Below are positions 43,931-53,293 of a stretch of DNA of 64,000 bases, piece by piece (position 1 is the first letter of the stretch; the number at the start of each line of letters is the position of its first letter). This stretch comes from Epilithonimonas arachidiradicis (lineage in GTDB: Bacteria; Bacteroidota; Bacteroidia; Flavobacteriales; Weeksellaceae). A program made the position numbers and the translations under genes. The DNA is taken from the NCBI RefSeq assembly GCF_003610695.1, contig NZ_RAQH01000004.1, forward strand, positions 248,001 to 312,000. The letters run 5' to 3'. The notes beneath the pieces were generated by a model, which had not been told where the DNA came from, did not search any database, and worked only from the letters and a program-made list of their open reading frames with translations.

Positions 43931-45625
43931 ATGAATTTATTTACGGAATCCAATCTTAGCGCTGAAGTTCTTCAGGCGATTGGCGACCTCGGCTTCGTAG
44001 AGCCGACAGAAATCCAAAAACAGACTATTCCTTTTATCTCTACAGATACTCGCGATCTCATCGCACTTGCGGCAACAGGAACAGGCAAAACAGCAGCATT
44101 TTCGCTTCCGATTTTGGATATGATAGACGACAATAGTCGTAAAATCCAATTATTGGTGCTTTGCCCGACTCGTGAACTTTGCCTTCAGATTACCAAAGAC
44201 ATCAAAAATTATACAAAATACCTAAAAAACATCAAAACTACAGCAGTTTATGGTGGTAGCAGTATTATGGATCAGATCCGATCTTTGAGAGACAAACCGC
44301 AGATTATTGTGGGAACTCCGGGTCGTGTGATCGATATGATTGGCAGAAAAGCTTTAGATTTTTCTGAAGTACAATGGGTTGTTTTGGATGAGGCTGATGA
44401 AATGTTATCAATGGGTTTCAAAGATGATTTGGAAACTATTCTTAGCGAAACACCAGAAACCAAGCAGACTTTCTTGTTCTCAGCAACGATGAACAAAGAA
44501 GTGGAGCGTATTTCTAAAAACTATTTGACCAATCCACACAGAATTTCTGTTGGATCTATCAATGCGGTTAAGAAAAACATCAAGCACGAATATTATGTAG
44601 TTGGCTACAGACAGAAAAAAGAAGCGTTGAAGCGATTGATCGACGCCAATCCGAATCAATATTCAATTATCTTTTGCAGAACCAGAATGGAAACTCAAGA
44701 AGTTGCAGACTTCTTGATGCAGAATGGTTATGCGGCTGATGCTCTTCACGGAGATCTTTCGCAAGCACAGAGAGATACGGTGATGAAAAAATTCAGACTG
44801 AAAAACATTGATATCCTGGTTGCGACTGATGTTGCGGCGAGAGGGTTAGATGTTGATTCTTTGACGCACGTGGTTCATTTTTCTTTACCAGATGATCCGG
44901 AAGTTTTCGTTCACAGAAGTGGTAGAACAGGACGTGCAGGAAAAGACGGGATTTCTATGGCTTTGATTAAACCAGAAGAGTCTAGAAAATTGAAGCAAAT
45001 CAAATCCGAAACAAAAATCGAGATTGAGGAGAAGAAAATCCCGACTGGAAAAGATATTATCAAAGCTCAGGTTGGTGGTGTTTTCGAAAAATTATTAACG
45101 GAGCACGAAGATTTCTTCGAATTTGATGATTCTTTGATTCCGGATCTTTCCAGCTTTACAAAAGAAGAATTGGTTCATCAGTTACTACAATTCCAATTGA
45201 AAGATCTTGCGACTTATTATAAGGATAGAAATGACATCCAGCAGCAAGAATTCAATACTAGAGGGGACGACAGAGGTAGCAGAAGAGAGAGAGGAAGAGA
45301 GCGTGAGAGAAATGGTGAAAAGAGAGAAAGAAGAGACCGAAACGATAGAAGTGACAGAGGAGGAAAACCAAGAAGAAAGAATGAAGATATGGTAAGATTC
45401 TTCTTCAATCTTGGTAAAAGAGACCAGCTGAAAAAAATGGATATGTTGGAGATCATCAATAAAGCGACTTCAAAATCTAAAAAGAGAGCCGACATTGGTG
45501 ATATCGAAATATTAGACAAGTTCAGTTTCTTCGAAATCGAGAAATCATTCAAGAATGAAGTTTTGGATGGATTAACTAGTATGAAATTTCGGGGAAAAGA
45601 AATGCGTGCAGAAGTTGCTAATTAA
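43931..45625 (+). CDS. DEAD-box RNA helicase with DbpA-type RNA-binding domain
   Basis: The 564-residue protein has both RecA-like helicase domains (motif I AATGTGKTAAF, motif II DEADE, motif III SAT, motif VI HRSGRTGRAG). After about residue 430 there is a low-complexity linker rich in Arg, Glu and Asp (about 440-490), then a C-terminal DbpA-like RNA-recognition domain (about 490-564, MVRFFFNLGKRDQLKK). This is the DeaD/CsdA type that acts on ribosomal or cold-induced RNA structures. It has a strong promoter and a terminator of its own. Confidence 0.94.
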   Translation: MNLFTESNLSAEVLQAIGDLGFVEPTEIQKQTIPFISTDTRDLIALAATGTGKTAAFSLPILDMIDDNSRKIQLLVLCPTRELCLQITKDIKNYTKYLKNIKTTAVYGGSSIMDQIRSLRDKPQIIVGTPGRVIDMIGRKALDFSEVQWVVLDEADEMLSMGFKDDLETILSETPETKQTFLFSATMNKEVERISKNYLTNPHRISVGSINAVKKNIKHEYYVVGYRQKKEALKRLIDANPNQYSIIFCRTRMETQEVADFLMQNGYAADALHGDLSQAQRDTVMKKFRLKNIDILVATDVAARGLDVDSLTHVVHFSLPDDPEVFVHRSGRTGRAGKDGISMALIKPEESRKLKQIKSETKIEIEEKKIPTGKDIIKAQVGGVFEKLLTEHEDFFEFDDSLIPDLSSFTKEELVHQLLQFQLKDLATYYKDRNDIQQQEFNTRGDDRGSRRERGRERERNGEKRERRDRNDRSDRGGKPRRKNEDMVRFFFNLGKRDQLKKMDMLEIINKATSKSKKRADIGDIEILDKFSFFEIEKSFKNEVLDGLTSMKFRGKEMRAEVAN

Positions 45626-45662
45626 TAGCCAAGCATTCATTTTTAACCTTAAATTAATTTAT

Positions 45663-45689
45663 AAAAACCTGCTAATCAGCAGGTTTTTA
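45663..45689 (+). terminator. Intrinsic terminator of the DEAD-box helicase
   Basis: AAAAACCTGCT (45663-45673) and AGCAGGTTTTT (45678-45688) form a perfect 11-bp stem with an AATC loop. Confidence 0.9.
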
Positions 45690-45775
45690 TGGTTTCTAAT
45701 CTTAATAATTATTTAACATAAAAATTTTCATCGCCTTTTGTTTTTTATCATATTTGCAGAAATTAACATTAAAAA

Positions 45776-46414
45776 ATGGGAATAGGTAATATTTTCAGAG
45801 CATTTCAGCCAAAAGACAAAATCTTTTTTGATTTGTTTCTTCGCGTAGCAGATAACCTGGTAGAGATGTCAAAAACGTTTCACGAAGGTTTATTAGAATT
45901 TGATATCAATGATGAAACGCTGTTGAATCAGATGAGTGATTACGAGCACAAATTGGATGATCTTACACACGAGATTTTTGTACAATTGGGAGAAAACTTC
46001 ATCACACCGTTTGACAGAGAAGATATCAATTATCTGGCTTCTGGTCTGGATGATATCGCAGATTATATTTATGCTTCTGCAAAATATATTTATTTATACA
46101 AAAGCCCGGACAACAAGGTTTACTCAGAGTTTTCATTATTGATCCACAAATCTTGTCTTGAGATTAAGAAAGCTTTGGAAAATCTGAAAGATTTCAAAAA
46201 CCCGGATGAGGTGAGAGAATCTTGTATCAAGATCAATTCGTATGAGAATATTGCGGACGACGTTTTGAGCCAGGCTATCGTAAAATTGTTTGAAACCAAT
46301 GATGCTATCTTGATCATTAAGCAAAAATCTATCCTGGATTATCTGGAGATCGTTACGGATAAAGCAGAAGATGTTGCCAACACAATGGAAAGCATAGTTA
46401 TCAAATACGCATAA
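45776..46414 (+). CDS. DUF47 (PhoU-like) phosphate transport regulator
   Basis: The 212-residue protein is an all-helical PhoU-like DUF47 protein, with FRAFQPKDKIFFDLFLRVAD at the start, YEHKLDDLTHEIFVQL and DREDINYLASGLDDIADYIY, whose acidic clusters resemble PhoU metal sites. It is 24 bases upstream of the Pit gene. Family members regulate or assist the Pit transporter at the inner membrane. Confidence 0.95.
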   Translation: MGIGNIFRAFQPKDKIFFDLFLRVADNLVEMSKTFHEGLLEFDINDETLLNQMSDYEHKLDDLTHEIFVQLGENFITPFDREDINYLASGLDDIADYIYASAKYIYLYKSPDNKVYSEFSLLIHKSCLEIKKALENLKDFKNPDEVRESCIKINSYENIADDVLSQAIVKLFETNDAILIIKQKSILDYLEIVTDKAEDVANTMESIVIKYA

Positions 46415-46438
46415 GCGCGAGACCAAAAAATAAAACGA

Positions 46439-47578
46439 ATGGAATTTCCAATTCTACTAATTATTATTATCGCATTAGCGCTAATATTTGATTTTATCAA
46501 TGGTTTTCACGATGCGGCCAACTCTATCGCAACCATTGTTTCTACAAAAGTTTTGACGCCTTTTCAGGCAGTTCTTTGGGCAGCACTTTGGAACTTCGCT
46601 GCTTTTTTTATCGCCGCTTATGTCGTTGGCGAGTTCAAAATTGGTAATACGATTGCTAAAACTGTCGACGAAAACTTCATCACACTGGAGGTGATTTTCT
46701 CAGGATTAGTGGCAGCCATTGCCTGGAATTTATTTACCTGGTGGTTCGGTATCCCGTCATCATCATCACACACATTGATTGGAGGTTTTATTGGGGCTGC
46801 ATTGATGCATGCTTTGATCACAGATTACCACGTTGTCACGCAGACACATCCGGAATATTCATTTTTTGAGGCCGTAACACAGTCTTTCAAACAGCTGTTC
46901 TCACAAAATATTGTTAAGTACAAAGTCGTTATTCCGATTTTCCTTTTCATATTTCTGGCGCCGTTTATCGGGATGTTTGTTTCCATCATCATCACATTAA
47001 TTATTGTAAACATCTGCAAGAGATCGAATCCGCACAAAGCAGAACGTGCTTTCAAAAAGCTGCAGCTGGTTTCATCAGCGTTATTCAGTCTTGGTCACGG
47101 AACCAACGATGCGCAGAAAGTAATGGGAATTATTGGTGCTGCGATGATCTATTTCCACGTTAATATGATCCACGATCCGCAATACCTTAATATTCCGGAA
47201 GCAGAAAGATTCGGTTATTTTGCTCAGCATTACCTTTGGGTACCGTTCGTTTCATTCTTAGCAATTGGGCTTGGAACAATGAGTGGCGGTTGGAAAATCA
47301 TCAAAACAATGGGAACGAGAATCACAAAAGTTACGCCGTTGGAAGGTGTAAGTGCTGAAACAGCCGGAGCTGTGACATTATTTATCACAGACCATCTTGG
47401 AATCCCGGTTTCTACGACTCATACCATTACAGGATCAATCATTGGTGTTGGTTTGACAAAAAGGGTATCAGCCGTAAGATGGGGTGTTACCGTCAGCTTA
47501 CTTTGGGCGTGGGTACTTACCATTCCTATCAGTGCAATCATTGCAGGACTCACTTATCTTTTGGTGATATTGATATAA
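46439..47578 (+). CDS. pitA: Low-affinity inorganic phosphate transporter (Pit)
   Basis: The 379-residue protein has about ten membrane segments and two copies of the PiT signature: FDFINGFHDAANSIATIVST near the start and SLGHGTNDAQKVMGIIGAAM further on. It carries metal-phosphate across the inner membrane with protons. The DUF47 gene directly before it is its usual partner. A large palindromic element, not a simple terminator, follows its stop codon. Confidence 0.96.
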   Translation: MEFPILLIIIIALALIFDFINGFHDAANSIATIVSTKVLTPFQAVLWAALWNFAAFFIAAYVVGEFKIGNTIAKTVDENFITLEVIFSGLVAAIAWNLFTWWFGIPSSSSHTLIGGFIGAALMHALITDYHVVTQTHPEYSFFEAVTQSFKQLFSQNIVKYKVVIPIFLFIFLAPFIGMFVSIIITLIIVNICKRSNPHKAERAFKKLQLVSSALFSLGHGTNDAQKVMGIIGAAMIYFHVNMIHDPQYLNIPEAERFGYFAQHYLWVPFVSFLAIGLGTMSGGWKIIKTMGTRITKVTPLEGVSAETAGAVTLFITDHLGIPVSTTHTITGSIIGVGLTKRVSAVRWGVTVSLLWAWVLTIPISAIIAGLTYLLVILI

Positions 47579-47585
47579 AATAATT

Positions 47586-47750
47586 GGGCGTATCCCTTTG
47601 CGTTTTGTACGGAAAAGCCTCACAGATTCCAGAATCTGTGAGGCTTTTCCGTACAAAACGCAAGCGGGCCGGTCTACGGCAAGTCGCTTTCCCGGGAAAC
47701 CTTGCAAGGTTTCCCGGGAAGAGCTCCGACAATTGCCTTCGCCCTTACGC
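47586..47750. repeat. Complex palindromic element after pitA: perfect 32-bp inverted repeat plus perfect 32-nt palindrome
   Basis: The element begins GGGCGTATCCC and ends GCCCTTACGC. Inside, 47598-47629 and 47632-47663 are perfect 32-base reverse complements with a 2-base spacer (arm start TTGCGTTTTGTACGG). Then GCCG/CGGC forms a small hairpin (47668-47680), and 47689-47720 is a perfect 32-nt palindrome centred on TTGCAA (arm start TTCCCGGGAAACC). GGGCG (47586-47590) can pair with CGCCC (47740-47744). It fills most of the 305-base gap before the polyprenyl synthase and has no coding function that I can see. Confidence 0.88.
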
Positions 47751-47857
47751 AGTTTCGCCACTTTCAACATTTTTTAAGCAAATAAATCTTCAATAAATAA
47801 TTTAGATTTAATCCCAGTTTCTTACTGATTCGGTTTTTCGGAACATCGAAAAAATCG

Positions 47858-47865
47858 TATTTTTG
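47858..47865 (+). promoter_or_regulatory. -7 promoter box for the polyprenyl synthase
   Basis: TATTTTTG matches TAnnTTTG, 18 bases before the ATG. The -33 region has only T-rich sequence. Confidence 0.5.
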
Positions 47866-47883
47866 CCCTAAACAAGTTTTTAA

Positions 47884-48855
47884 ATGGAATTTCTAGATCA
47901 GTATCAGAAAATTGTAGCGGACGCTATAGAAAAACATTCTTTCACCAACAAGCCGGACGAGCTGTATAGCCCAATGAACTATATCATCTCCCACGGCGGA
48001 AAAAGGCTCCGTCCGATTATGGTTCTGATGGCCTGCGACTTGTTTCAAGGTGATCTGGAAAAAGCATTAAAACCATCATTAGCCATCGAGTTTTTTCACA
48101 ACTTCACATTGATCCACGATGACATTATGGACGAAGCGCCGTTGAGGAGAAACAAACCAACCATTCATACCCTGCACGGTATTAATGTTGGGATTCTTTC
48201 CGGTGATGCACTTCTGATCAAGGCTTATCAATTCTTTGAAGATCTGGAGCCGGAGTTATTCAAAAAGTGTATCATAATATTTTCAGAGACGGGCGCTGTT
48301 CTTTGCGAAGGTCAGCAGAATGATGTCAACTTCGAAACTCAGAAAAATGTCACTTATGATGACTACATCCATATGATTACCAGCAAAACCGGTGTTCTGA
48401 GCGCAGCATCGTTCCAGATTGGCGCTTTGATCGCAGGAGCTTCGGAAGAGGATGCAGAAGCAATGTATAATTTCGGGAAACATATCGGGATTGCATTCCA
48501 GATTATGGATGATTACCTGGATGTGTTTGGGAATCAGGAACAATTTGGGAAAAAACATGCTGGTGATATCTACGAAAACAAAAAAACAATTCTTTATCTT
48601 TTGGCTCTTGAACACGCTAACGAAGAAGAATTATCTGAACTGAACTATTGGTATTCTAAAAAAACGGATAACGTTGACAAAATCTACAGCGTGGAGAAAA
48701 TATTCCGCAGAACAAAAGTGGATGATAAAGTGTTGAGGCTCATTCAGAAGCATAACGAGATTGGACAAAGTTACCTTGATAAGATCAATCTTCCTGATGA
48801 AAAGAAATTACCATTCAGAGAATTAGCCAATTATCTTTTGAGAAGAGAGAGTTAA
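47884..48855 (+). CDS. Polyprenyl diphosphate synthase
   Basis: The 323-residue trans-prenyltransferase has the first aspartate-rich motif LIHDDIMDEAPLRRNKPT, the second motif FQIMDDYLDVFGN, and GGKRLRPIMVLM near the start. The residues before the first motif lack bulky aromatic blocks close to DD except for FFHNFT, so a chain of medium to long length is likely, as for quinone side chains, but this cannot be fixed by eye. It is in the cytoplasm and uses farnesyl diphosphate and IPP. Confidence 0.92.
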   Translation: MEFLDQYQKIVADAIEKHSFTNKPDELYSPMNYIISHGGKRLRPIMVLMACDLFQGDLEKALKPSLAIEFFHNFTLIHDDIMDEAPLRRNKPTIHTLHGINVGILSGDALLIKAYQFFEDLEPELFKKCIIIFSETGAVLCEGQQNDVNFETQKNVTYDDYIHMITSKTGVLSAASFQIGALIAGASEEDAEAMYNFGKHIGIAFQIMDDYLDVFGNQEQFGKKHAGDIYENKKTILYLLALEHANEEELSELNYWYSKKTDNVDKIYSVEKIFRRTKVDDKVLRLIQKHNEIGQSYLDKINLPDEKKLPFRELANYLLRRES

Positions 48856-48954
48856 TTGAAATTGTAAGATCGCAGAATTGTTCAATCGTGAATTGTTGAA
48901 TTGCTGCATTAGAAATTTTACAGATCAACAAATTAACAGTTTAATAAAATCAAA

Positions 48955-49905
48955 ATGAAATTCAGGACAGAAGTAGATATTAATGAAAGTGAAAAGAAAA
49001 TAGGAGTCGAAGATTGCATCTTCTCGATCGGTTCCTGTTTTGCAACGGAGATGCACGAGAAATTTTCTGAAGGCCAGATTCAATCTTTGAACAATCCATT
49101 TGGAACTATTTTCAATCCTTATTCCGTTTTTCAGGCGATTCAGCAGGTTTATGATGCGAAGGAATATCAGGAAAGTGATCTAATTTTGGCCAATGACAAT
49201 TATATCAGTCTGGATCATCATTCTTCTTTTGATTCCAGATATGCACATAAGTCTCTAGAGAAAATCAACCAAAATATAGAAGAAAGCAATCAGTTTTTGC
49301 AAAATACAAGCTTTGTAATCATGACATTTGGAACATCTTATATTTATGAATTTTTGCCAAAAAACAGATTAGTTGCCAATTGTCACAAGATTCCGCAAAA
49401 GTTTTTTGAAAAACGATTGTTATCTCATCAGGAACTGACGAGTTCTATCAATAAAACGATTGAAATTCTAAAAGATATCTGTAAAGATGATGTTCAGATT
49501 TTATTTACTGTTTCGCCAGTTCGTCATACAAAAGACGGTATTGTTGAAAATCAGTTGAGCAAATCAAAATTAATAACAGCCATTCACGAGGTAATTTCTG
49601 GAAAAGAAAACTGTCAATATCTTCCTGTTTATGAGATCTTGATGGATGACCTTCGGGATTATCGTTTTTATAAAGATGATTTGATTCATCCTAATTCTCA
49701 GGCAGTGCAATACATTTGGGAAAAATTTGGAAACGCATATTTTTCGGATGAGACCAAAGTTTTCATCAATGAAAATAATAAGATTGTCACAGCCCTGACC
49801 CATAAAACAGCAGATGATAAAAATCCAAAATATCAGGAATTTTTGGATAAAATCAATCTCAGAATAAAGGAACAACAAAAGAAAGTAAAACATAAAATAT
49901 TTTAG
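48955..49905 (+). CDS. GSCFA domain protein
   Basis: The 316-residue protein has the namesake motif SIGSCFATEMHEKF and NNPFGTIFNPYSVFQAI, with the SGNH-like TFGTSYIYEF block and ILFTVSPVRHTKDG and DDLIHPNSQAVQYIWEKFG in order. GSCFA is an SGNH/GDSL-related hydrolase family mostly in Bacteroidota; the substrate is unknown. No signal peptide is seen. The 70 bases after it contain an inverted repeat. Confidence 0.9.
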   Translation: MKFRTEVDINESEKKIGVEDCIFSIGSCFATEMHEKFSEGQIQSLNNPFGTIFNPYSVFQAIQQVYDAKEYQESDLILANDNYISLDHHSSFDSRYAHKSLEKINQNIEESNQFLQNTSFVIMTFGTSYIYEFLPKNRLVANCHKIPQKFFEKRLLSHQELTSSINKTIEILKDICKDDVQILFTVSPVRHTKDGIVENQLSKSKLITAIHEVISGKENCQYLPVYEILMDDLRDYRFYKDDLIHPNSQAVQYIWEKFGNAYFSDETKVFINENNKIVTALTHKTADDKNPKYQEFLDKINLRIKEQQKKVKHKIF

Positions 49906-49920
49906 TAATTATTAATTGTC

Positions 49921-49950
49921 AATGATTAATTGAAAATTTGATTAATCATT
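49921..49950. repeat. AT-rich inverted repeat upstream of tatD
   Basis: AATGATTAAT (49921-49930) and ATTAATCATT (49941-49950) are perfect 10-base reverse complements around a TGAAAATTTG spacer. It may be a weak terminator for the GSCFA gene; there is no T tract. Confidence 0.6.
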
Positions 49951-49975
49951 AATAATTAAACATTGATAATTAATT

Positions 49976-50740
49976 ATGATAGATACGCACACCCATTTAT
50001 ATTCCGACCAATTTGATGAAGACCGTACAGAAGTTATTCAAAGGGCTTTGGATAAAGGCGTGGAAAAGTTTTTCCTTCCAGCAATAGATTCAGAAACACA
50101 CGAGAAAATGCTCTCATTAGAATCTGAATATCCTGGGAAAATTTTCTCAATGATGGGATTACATCCTTGTTCAGTGCAGCCAGAATCTTGGAAAAACGAA
50201 TTACAATTGGTTAAAAATTACCTAGATCAAAGAGATTTTGTAGCAATTGGAGAAATCGGAATTGATTTGTATTGGGACAAATCGACTTTGGATATCCAAG
50301 TAAAAGCTTTTGAACAACAGATTGATTGGGCAATAGAAAAAGATCAGCCAATTGTTATCCACACCAGAGAAAGTTTTGATGAAACTTTTGAAGTTCTTGA
50401 GAAAAAAAGACATCCAAAACTTCGTGGGATTTTCCATTGTTTTTCTGGAAATCTTGAACAAGCACAGCACGCTATTGACCTTCAATTTATTTTAGGAATC
50501 GGTGGAGTAGTGACCTTCAAAAATGGGAAAATAGACCAATTTCTGAATGAAATTCCGTTAGATAAAATCGTTTTGGAAACAGATTCTCCTTATCTGGCGC
50601 CCGTTCCTTTCCGTGGAAAAAGAAATGAAAGTGCATATGTGGAATTGGTTGCTGGGAAATTAGTTGATATTTATGGAAAAGATTTTTCTGAAATCGATAG
50701 GATTACAACTGAAAATGCTTTGAAGTTGTTTAAAAAATAA
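49976..50740 (+). CDS. tatD: TatD family metal-dependent hydrolase
   Basis: The 254-residue protein is a TIM-barrel amidohydrolase of the TatD type: MIDTHTHLYSDQFD with the metal-binding His pair, the AIGEIGIDLYWD Glu, IVIHTRESFDETFEVL, GIFHCFSGN and VLETDSPYLAPVPFRGKRNE. It is likely a 3'-5' DNase or RNase and is not needed for Tat export despite the name. A perfect palindromic terminator follows. Confidence 0.95.
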   Translation: MIDTHTHLYSDQFDEDRTEVIQRALDKGVEKFFLPAIDSETHEKMLSLESEYPGKIFSMMGLHPCSVQPESWKNELQLVKNYLDQRDFVAIGEIGIDLYWDKSTLDIQVKAFEQQIDWAIEKDQPIVIHTRESFDETFEVLEKKRHPKLRGIFHCFSGNLEQAQHAIDLQFILGIGGVVTFKNGKIDQFLNEIPLDKIVLETDSPYLAPVPFRGKRNESAYVELVAGKLVDIYGKDFSEIDRITTENALKLFKK

Positions 50741-50765
50741 AACCGGAAATATTTCCGGTTTTATT
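50736..50765. terminator. Bidirectional terminator between tatD and rhlE
   Basis: AATAAAACCGGAAAT and ATTTCCGGTTTTATT make a perfect 30-nt palindrome with T after it, serving the convergent tatD and rhlE genes. The tatD stop codon is within it. Confidence 0.9.
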
Positions 50766-50768
50766 TTT

Positions 50769-52019
50769 TTATTTCTTTCGGAAAAATCCTTTATTCTTAG
50801 GTTTCTTAAAACCTACTTCAGTTTTTGCCTGGGGTTTTGGCTTTGGAGTAAAAGGCTTGTTGTTACTATCTCTTTTCTGTTCCACAAGATTATCTGTATG
50901 ATAAGGATGATCCTTAACCACAGGGATTTTTTTGCCAATCAATTTTTCAGTGCTTCTAAGGTTAGCTAAATCCAATCCATCAACAAACGAAAAAGAAGTT
51001 CCTTCCGAGCCGGCTCTGCCGGTTCTCCCGATTCTGTGAACATAAGTCTCGGAAACATCAGATAATTCATAATTCACGACATATTTCAATTCATCGATAT
51101 CAATTCCTCTTGCCGCAATATCTGTCGCAACCAGAACTCTCGTCTTTTTCGATTTGAAATTGTTAAGTGCATTTTGTCTCGCATTCTGAGACTTGTTTCC
51201 ATGGATTGCTTCAGCCGAAATTTTGGATTGATGGAGTTTTCTGGCGATTTTATCCGCACCGTGTTTAGTCCTTGAAAATACCAAAACCTGATCCAATTTC
51301 GGATCTTGTAAAAGATGTACCAAAAGGTCAGTCTTGTTATCTTTCTCTACAAAATAAATACTTTGCTGAATGGTATCTGCGGTAGAAGAAACCGGAGCAA
51401 CTTCTACTTTTACAGGATTTACCAAGATCTCAGATGCAAGGTTGGCAATCTCTTTCGGCATTGTTGCGGAGAAGAAAAGGTTTTGTCTTTTAGCAGGAAT
51501 TATTTTCAGGATTTTTTTCACATCGTGTACAAATCCCATATCCAGCATTCTGTCAGCTTCATCCAAGACAAAAATCTGCAGATGATGGAGTTTAATAATC
51601 CCTTGAGAAATAAAATCTAATAATCTTCCTGGAGTAGCAATCAAGATATCAACACCTCTTTTCAGCTGTTGCTCCTGTGCGTGTTGTTTAACACCACCAA
51701 AAATCACCAAAGATTTTAGTTTCAGATGTTTTCCGTAAGCTTGGAAATTCTCTTCTATTTGGATGGCTAATTCTCTCGTTGGCGTTAGAATTAGCGCTTT
51801 TATTTGGTTTCTGTGTTGGTCTTTTTCAGAAAGGTTTTGTAAGATGGGAATGGCAAATGCTGCGGTTTTTCCGGTGCCTGTCTGTGCGCTTCCCAAAAGA
51901 TCTTTTTTCTGTAAAATCGATGGTATTGCTTTTTCCTGGATTGGAGTCGGCTGTTCGTAACCTTGGGTTTTAAGAGCGTCTAATATTGGTTTGATTAAAC
52001 CTAATTGTTCAAAATTCAA
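50769..52019 (-). CDS. rhlE: DEAD-box RNA helicase RhlE-like
   Basis: The 416-residue protein starts at a TTG codon (residues MNFEQLGLIKP), because the frame has a stop seven codons upstream and no ATG between. It has all helicase motifs: GSAQTGTGKTAAFAIP, LTPTRELAIQI, LDEADRMLDMGF, FFSATMP, ATDIAARGIDI and HRIGRTGRAGSEG. The C-terminal tail (about 375-416) is basic and low complexity (KPKNKGFFRKK), as in RhlE, and lacks the DbpA domain found in the other helicase of this window. Confidence 0.93.
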   Translation of the reverse strand: MNFEQLGLIKPILDALKTQGYEQPTPIQEKAIPSILQKKDLLGSAQTGTGKTAAFAIPILQNLSEKDQHRNQIKALILTPTRELAIQIEENFQAYGKHLKLKSLVIFGGVKQHAQEQQLKRGVDILIATPGRLLDFISQGIIKLHHLQIFVLDEADRMLDMGFVHDVKKILKIIPAKRQNLFFSATMPKEIANLASEILVNPVKVEVAPVSSTADTIQQSIYFVEKDNKTDLLVHLLQDPKLDQVLVFSRTKHGADKIARKLHQSKISAEAIHGNKSQNARQNALNNFKSKKTRVLVATDIAARGIDIDELKYVVNYELSDVSETYVHRIGRTGRAGSEGTSFSFVDGLDLANLRSTEKLIGKKIPVVKDHPYHTDNLVEQKRDSNNKPFTPKPKPQAKTEVGFKKPKNKGFFRKK

Positions 52020-52104
52020 TTGAAATATTTTTAATTAAAATGAAAATTCCTTCTCACGTCGGAAGGAATTGTATTGTGCAAAGGTAGTTGAAAAATAATT
52101 AATC

Positions 52105-52590
52105 TTATTTTATCTTTTCCCATTGTTGTTTTTGCTTCAATTCAGAGATGTAAGTAATAAGTTTTGTTAGTTTTTCCGGCTTTTCACCTGCGGACATTGC
52201 GATACCTTTTTTGCTGCCGTCAGAAAAATAAACTCTCAAATTGGTTTTGGAAGCATCCATGATCCGTTTATCCTCGTATTTGTCATTCAGGGATTTGACA
52301 TTAGCTGCGTCAGTTAAAGCAATTAATTGATCGTAGTCTTCTTTGCTGACAGTCGATTTGAAAGTTCCTTCTCTTGGTTTGTCAAAATCGCCTTTACCTT
52401 CTCCTTGAGAAAAGTTAAAATGTTCTGCTTCCAAAACAGCTGTTCTGTCGGAGTTAATTGTGATTTTATAAATCGGACAAAATCCGAAACAAGGACCTAC
52501 TTCATATTCAATCTTGGAATATTGGGTTGTCTGAGATGTTGTACAGGACATTAGTCCAATAAAAACTAAAAGGCTTAATATATATTTCAT
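52105..52590 (-). CDS. DUF6438-like lipoprotein
   Basis: The 161-residue protein has a lipoprotein signal ending GLMSC. The mature domain follows the DUF6438 pattern, with YSKIEYEVGPCFGFCPIY, ITINSDRTAVLEAE, LRVYFSDGSKKGIAM and a helical end. The C-x3-C pair in GPCFGFCPIY is typical. Function is unknown. Confidence 0.8.
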   Translation of the reverse strand: MKYILSLLVFIGLMSCTTSQTTQYSKIEYEVGPCFGFCPIYKITINSDRTAVLEAEHFNFSQGEGKGDFDKPREGTFKSTVSKEDYDQLIALTDAANVKSLNDKYEDKRIMDASKTNLRVYFSDGSKKGIAMSAGEKPEKLTKLITYISELKQKQQWEKIK

Positions 52591-52632
52591 AGTAAATTTT
52601 TTCGGAGTATAGCTTTCAATAATTGTTCCGAA

Positions 52633-53268
52633 TTATTTGAATCGGTAGCCCAATCCGATTTGGAAGAAACTCACTCTCGTATCAATTCCTTCTTTGTTGA
52701 TATTAGAGATTCCAAAATTATATCTGGCGTCAGCAAAAATATTTTTATTAAAATGAAATTCTGTTCCTATAAAAGGAAATACGTTAATGGATTTTACATT
52801 TTCCAATTTGTTAGAAGAATTTCCATTGATAGTAAAATCACTTTTAATTTTAGAATCTACATTAAATCCAAAATTAAACCCGCCTAGAACAGAAAACTTA
52901 TCGATAATATAATACTTTGCTGAGATCGGAACTTGAATTTGTGAATATTTATATTTCAACTCCATTGTTCCGCCTTGTATGATTTCATTTCCTACAAGAT
53001 CATACAAATCAACAGCTGTTTTACCACCAAGTTCGGTATAAATAAGTTCTCCTTGTAAAGCCAGCTTAGTGGTTAAAAAATGCTCTGCAAAACCTCCAAC
53101 ATAAAAATAAGATTTGGAGTCGAAGTCAGAAAAATCTTCCCAAAATGTATCGGGAGAATCCTTCCAGTCTAAAGAAGAATTGATGTATCCTGCCTTAACT
53201 CCAAAATGCGTTTGTGCCAACGTTAAAGATGATACTGCCATTAATAATAGCAAAATGATTTTTTTCAT
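52633..53268 (-). CDS. Porin family outer membrane beta-barrel protein
   Basis: The ATG at 53268 gives 211 residues starting MKKIILLLLMAVSSLTLAQ, an ideal signal peptide; an alternative start 18 codons upstream would disrupt it. The mature protein has alternating amphipathic strands (THFGVKAGYINSS, FYVGGFAEHFL, PISAKYYIIDKFSVLGGFNF, FADARYNFGISNI) and ends in VSFFQIGLGYRFK, a typical last barrel strand with terminal aromatic. It is an eight- or ten-stranded PorT-like barrel of unknown function. Confidence 0.87.
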   Translation of the reverse strand: MKKIILLLLMAVSSLTLAQTHFGVKAGYINSSLDWKDSPDTFWEDFSDFDSKSYFYVGGFAEHFLTTKLALQGELIYTELGGKTAVDLYDLVGNEIIQGGTMELKYKYSQIQVPISAKYYIIDKFSVLGGFNFGFNVDSKIKSDFTINGNSSNKLENVKSINVFPFIGTEFHFNKNIFADARYNFGISNINKEGIDTRVSFFQIGLGYRFK

Positions 53269-53293
53269 AGTAATAGTTTTTATTAGTTTAAAT

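Noticed and set aside
45207-45552. Open frames overlapping the Arg/Glu-rich part of the DEAD-box helicase
   Set aside because: They arise from biased codon use in the low-complexity linker and have no independent features; the helicase frame continues into a DbpA-like domain.
47498-47796. Open frames on both strands across the palindromic element after pitA
   Set aside because: They translate the two arms of the inverted repeat and so contain related peptides in opposite directions; they are by-products of the repeat.
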